DNA of 64,000 nt from Halanaeroarchaeum sp. HSR-CO (GTDB lineage Archaea > Halobacteriota > Halobacteria > Halobacteriales > Halobacteriaceae). A model generated the notes under the pieces. It was not told the DNA's origin. It did not search any database and worked only from the letters and a program-made list of their open reading frames with translations. The position numbers and the translations under genes were made by a program. The stretch spans positions 744,001 to 808,000 of the forward strand of contig NZ_CP087724.1 in the NCBI RefSeq assembly GCF_024972755.1, read 5' to 3'. Of this stretch, positions 60,590 through 64,000 are shown piece by piece (positions within the stretch are counted from its first letter, which is position 1; each line of letters starts with the position of its first letter).

Positions 60590-63505
60590 ATGTCGACAGG
60601 ACAAAGCCCAAAGGAGATCGGCGAAATCAGCTTCGGGCTGATGGACCCCGAGGAGTACCGCGAGATGTCCGCAACGAAAGTTATCACGGCGGACACCTAC
60701 GACGACGACGGATTCCCCATCGACATGGGGCTGATGGACCCCCGTCTCGGCGTCATCGACCCGGGACTGGAGTGTAAGACCTGTGGCAAACGCTCCGGAT
60801 CCTGTAATGGCCACTTCGGCCATATCGAACTCGCCGCGCCGGTCATCCACGTGGGCTTCTCGAAGCTCATCCGCCGGTTGCTGCGGGGTACCTGTCGGGA
60901 ATGTTCACGGCTCCTCCTCACCGAGGAGGAACAGGAGAAGTATCTCGGACAGATCGATCGCACGCGGAGCCTCCGCCAGGACGTCTCGGACGTCACGAAG
61001 GCCGCGATCCGCGAGGCCAGGAAGAAGAACTCGTGTCCGCACTGCCAGGCCCCACAGTACGACGTCAAACACGAGAAACCGACGACCTACTACGAGGTCC
61101 AGGAGGTCCTGGCGGGCGATTACTCCGAACGCATCGCCGAAGCGATGCAGCCCGACCCGGACGACCCCGACGACGAGGCCGTCGCGCCCCTCGACCTGGC
61201 CGAGGAGACCGACATCGCCCTCGAACGCATCAACGAGATCCTCTCCGGTGAGTTCCGCCCTCGGCGCGAGGACCGCAAAGCGCTCGAGAAGGCACTCGAC
61301 ACCGACCTCTCGACCGAAGACATGAACAAGCTGATGCCCTCGGACATCCGCGACTGGTTCGAGGACATCCCGGACTCCGATATCGAGGCCCTCGGCATCG
61401 ACGCCGAACTCTCACGCCCCGAGTGGATCATCTTGACTGTCTTGCCGGTCCCGCCGGTGACTGCCAGGCCCTCCATCACGCTGGATAACGGGCAGCGCTC
61501 GGAGGACGACCTCACCCACAAACTCGTCGACATCATCCGCATCAACCAGCGGTTCATGGAGAACCGCGAGGCCGGTGCGCCACAGCTCATCATCGAGGAC
61601 CTCTGGGAACTGCTCCAGTACCACGTCACGACGTTCATGGACAACGAGATCAGTGGGACGCCACCGGCGCGCCACCGCTCCGGTCGCCCGCTGAAGACTC
61701 TCTCCCAGCGTCTCAAGGGTAAGGAGGGGCGGTTCCGCGGTTCGCTGTCCGGGAAGCGCGTGAACTTCTCCTCGCGAACGGTCATCAGTCCGGATCCGAC
61801 CCTCTCGCTCAACGAGGTCGGTGTGCCCGACCGTGTCGCGACCGAGATGACCCAGACGATGGTCGTCAACGACCAGAACGTCGAACGGGCCCGCCGCTAC
61901 GTGCGCAACGGGCCGGAGACCCACCCCGGTGCGAACTACGTGAAACGGCCCGACGGTCGTCGGGTCCGTGTGACCGACAAGGTCTCCGAGGAACTCGCCG
62001 AACGCGTCGAAGCCGGCTGGGAGGTTCAGCGTCACCTCATCGACGGGGACATCATCATCTTCAACCGGCAGCCCTCGCTGCACCGGATGTCCATCATGGC
62101 CCACGAGGTGGTCGTGATGCCGTACAAGACCTTCCGGCTCAACACGACGGTCTGTCCACCGTACAACGCCGACTTCGACGGCGACGAGATGAACATGCAC
62201 GCCCTCCAGAACGAGGAGGCCCGTGCAGAGGCGCGCGTGCTCATGCGCGTCCAAGAACAGATGTTGAGCCCCCGCTTCGGCGAGAACATCGTCGGCTCCA
62301 TCCAGGACCACATCACGGGGACCTACCTGCTGACCCACGACAACCCGACGTTCAACGAGACGCAGGCCTCGGACCTCCTGCGCCAGACGAGTATCGACGA
62401 ACTCCCTGCACCGAAAGGCGAGGAGGACGGCCGTCCCTTCTGGACCGGCCGACAGCTCTTCTCTGAGCTCTTGCCCGACGGACTCGACCTGGAGTTCACG
62501 AGTTCAGCCGGTGACACGGTCGTCATCGAGGACGGCCAACTTCTCGAGGGTACCATCGACGAGGACGCCATCGGTGCGTTCGGTGGGGAGGTCGTCGACA
62601 CCGTCACGAAGCAGTACGGCCGCACGCGCGCTCGTATTCTCATCAACGAGATATCGGGCATCGCCGTGCGCTCGATCATGCACTTCGGGTTCTCGATCGC
62701 CATCGACGACGAGACGATCCCGGGCGAGGCCCAAGAACAGATCGACGAGGCGATCGAGAACGCCTACGACCGCGTCCAGGAACTCATCGAGACCTACGAG
62801 CGTGGCGAACTCGAGAGCCTCCCGGGTCGAACCATCGACGAGACGCTGGAGATGAAGATCATGCAGACCCTCGGGAAGGCCCGCGACTCCGCGGGAGACA
62901 TCGCCGAGGACCACTTCGCCGAGGACAACCCGGCGGTCATCATGGCCCGCTCCGGGGCCCGTGGGTCCATGTTGAACCTCACGCAGATGGCCGGCGCCGT
63001 CGGTCAGCAGGCGGTGCGCGGAGAGCGCATCAACCGCGGTTACGAGGACCGGACGCTCAGTCACTTCAAGCCAAACGACCTGTCCTCCGAGGCCCACGGC
63101 TTCGTGGAGAACTCCTACACCGGCGGACTGACGCCGAAGGAGTTCTTCTTCCACGCGATGGGTGGCCGCGAGGGGCTCGTCGACACGGCGGTCCGGACCT
63201 CCAAGTCCGGGTACCTCCAGCGGCGACTCATCAACGCCCTCTCCGAACTCGAGACGCAGTACGACGGGACGGTCAGGGATACGAGTGACACCATCGTCCA
63301 GTTCGAGTTCGGCGAGGACGGGACCAGTCCGGTCGAGGTCTCCTCGAGTGAGGACTACGAAATCGACGTGGACGAGATCGCGGACCGCGTCATCGAGGCT
63401 GAGTTCGAGGACGAAGCCGAGAAAGAGGCGTTCCTCAGCGGCCCGAAGCTACCGACGAATCTCTCCGAACACGGCGAGAGCTGGGAGGTGGAGTCAGATG
63501 ACTGA
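60590..63505 (+). CDS. rpoA1: RNA polymerase subunit A' (N-terminal half of A)
   Basis: 971 residues. The N-terminal zinc site is [17 protein letters not shown] and a second is CRECSR with CPHCQ. The catalytic [12 protein letters not shown] starts at Asn526 and supplies the magnesium aspartates, unbroken by an intein. The bridge-helix region [24 protein letters not shown] lies near 845-870. It overlaps rpoA'' by 8 bp. The protein has an acidic insertion near residues 180-250, as expected of halophile subunits. Confidence 0.97.
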   Translation: MSTGQSPKEIGEISFGLMDPEEYREMSATKVITADTYDDDGFPIDMGLMDPRLGVIDPGLECKTCGKRSGSCNGHFGHIELAAPVIHVGFSKLIRRLLRGTCRECSRLLLTEEEQEKYLGQIDRTRSLRQDVSDVTKAAIREARKKNSCPHCQAPQYDVKHEKPTTYYEVQEVLAGDYSERIAEAMQPDPDDPDDEAVAPLDLAEETDIALERINEILSGEFRPRREDRKALEKALDTDLSTEDMNKLMPSDIRDWFEDIPDSDIEALGIDAELSRPEWIILTVLPVPPVTARPSITLDNGQRSEDDLTHKLVDIIRINQRFMENREAGAPQLIIEDLWELLQYHVTTFMDNEISGTPPARHRSGRPLKTLSQRLKGKEGRFRGSLSGKRVNFSSRTVISPDPTLSLNEVGVPDRVATEMTQTMVVNDQNVERARRYVRNGPETHPGANYVKRPDGRRVRVTDKVSEELAERVEAGWEVQRHLIDGDIIIFNRQPSLHRMSIMAHEVVVMPYKTFRLNTTVCPPYNADFDGDEMNMHALQNEEARAEARVLMRVQEQMLSPRFGENIVGSIQDHITGTYLLTHDNPTFNETQASDLLRQTSIDELPAPKGEEDGRPFWTGRQLFSELLPDGLDLEFTSSAGDTVVIEDGQLLEGTIDEDAIGAFGGEVVDTVTKQYGRTRARILINEISGIAVRSIMHFGFSIAIDDETIPGEAQEQIDEAIENAYDRVQELIETYERGELESLPGRTIDETLEMKIMQTLGKARDSAGDIAEDHFAEDNPAVIMARSGARGSMLNLTQMAGAVGQQAVRGERINRGYEDRTLSHFKPNDLSSEAHGFVENSYTGGLTPKEFFFHAMGGREGLVDTAVRTSKSGYLQRRLINALSELETQYDGTVRDTSDTIVQFEFGEDGTSPVEVSSSEDYEIDVDEIADRVIEAEFEDEAEKEAFLSGPKLPTNLSEHGESWEVESDD

Positions 63506-64000
63506 GATCACCGACGCGGTCGAAGCGGTCGTCGAGGACACGGAATTGCCTCTCAGGCTCCGAGAGAACGTCTACGAGACCGTCGAGGACCGAGACGATC
63601 TCTCGCTCGAACAGATCGAGGAGATCGCTTCGGCAGTCGAAGCGGAATATCTCGACAATCGCGTTCCCCCACTGGACCCCGTCGGGACAGTCTCGGCGCA
63701 GTCCATCGGCGAACCGGGGACGCAGATGACGATGAACACCTTCCACTACGCGGGCGTCGCCGAGATCGACGTGACCCAGGGCCTCCCGCGACTTATCGAG
63801 CTGGTGGACGCGCGCAAGACGCCGGACACCCCGATGATGACGGTCTACCTGGAGGACGAATACGCCACCGATCGCGAGAAGGCCCACGAGGTCGTCTGGC
63901 AGATCGAGGCGACGAAGATCCTCGCGCTGGGGGACATCTCGACCAACGTGGCGGACATGATCGTCAGCGTGAACCTGAACGAAGACACCCTCCAGGAGCG
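63498..64000 (+). CDS. rpoA2: RNA polymerase subunit A'' (C-terminal part of A), cut by window edge
   Basis: Starts at the ATG at 63498 within the last codons of rpoA' and is open to the window end (167 residues seen). [27 protein letters not shown] and [19 protein letters not shown] are the trigger-loop and conserved block of archaeal A''. The C-terminus lies outside. Confidence 0.96.
   Translation, partial: MTEITDAVEAVVEDTELPLRLRENVYETVEDRDDLSLEQIEEIASAVEAEYLDNRVPPLDPVGTVSAQSIGEPGTQMTMNTFHYAGVAEIDVTQGLPRLIELVDARKTPDTPMMTVYLEDEYATDREKAHEVVWQIEATKILALGDISTNVADMIVSVNLNEDTLQE

Noticed and set aside
58729-60696. A 655-codon ORF antisense to rpoB'
   Set aside because: Opposite-strand shadow of a highly conserved gene; no independent support.
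62120-62220. Possible intein at the RpoA' active site
   Set aside because: [12 protein letters not shown] is uninterrupted and flanking sequence is continuous.

Overview
The window is a GC-rich stretch of a haloarchaeal (class Halobacteria) chromosome. The signs are acidic Asp/Glu-rich proteins, a Tat-type lipoprotein signal, leaderless genes with TATA boxes about 27 nt upstream, the split archaeal RNA polymerase genes (rpoH, rpoB'', rpoB', rpoA', rpoA''), archaeal MptD, and haloarchaeal DUF5789/DUF5790 proteins. Several ferredoxin-linked enzymes (a four-subunit pyruvate-type oxidoreductase and an aldehyde:ferredoxin oxidoreductase) point to a capacity for fermentative or oxygen-limited growth. 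The genus cannot be named from this sequence.

Layout. 0-3 kb: end of an MFS transporter, a small CC-protein/ArsR/permease metal(loid) operon, and a membrane protein. 3.7-9.8 kb: hemL, a thioesterase, a universal stress protein, a zinc alcohol dehydrogenase, a VOC protein and an iron alcohol dehydrogenase. 9.9-27 kb: a catabolic island with a complete Liv-type ABC importer (livHMGF plus a binding lipoprotein), an ornithine-cyclodeaminase-family enzyme, a sugar-type epimerase, two MDR dehydrogenases, AOR, a GldA-like dehydrogenase, a 2-oxoacid/acetoin dehydrogenase complex (E1 alpha, E1 beta, E2, no E3) and an IclR regulator. 27-29 kb: gene-poor, partly AT-rich DNA. 29-34.5 kb: an overlapping AddA/AddB-like helicase-nuclease pair. 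34.6-37.3 kb: an HTH-nuclease gene, a long chain of DNA palindromes next to tRNA-Val, DUF192, and two inverted copies of a dispersed repeat.

37.4-46.9 kb: an ABC exporter gene cut in two by a 7.6-kb integrated element bounded by the 9-bp core GGCCCAGTT. The element carries a HUH-type Rep, a tyrosine integrase, a methyltransferase/nuclease pair, a C2H2 protein and two low-complexity acidic proteins. Removing it restores a 643-codon ABC exporter in frame.

47-56.8 kb: housekeeping genes (creatininase family, MptD, glutamate dehydrogenase, porCDAB, a MIP18-family protein, a NifX-like protein, a DapA-family aldolase) and tRNA-Asp. 57 kb to the end: the RNA polymerase operon, with rpoA'' cut by the window edge.

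The most unusual observation is at the two tRNA genes (Val-TAC and Asp-GTC). Downstream of each, in its direction of transcription, lie two truncated copies of that tRNA's own 3' end, about 120-160 bp apart. Each copy forms one arm of an imperfect palindrome. The palindromes share one architecture (outer stem made of T-arm sequence, small internal loop, unrelated but self-complementary inner stem) and are joined by spacer palindromes. At tRNA-Val the chain continues with many further hairpins, several closed by a GAA loop.
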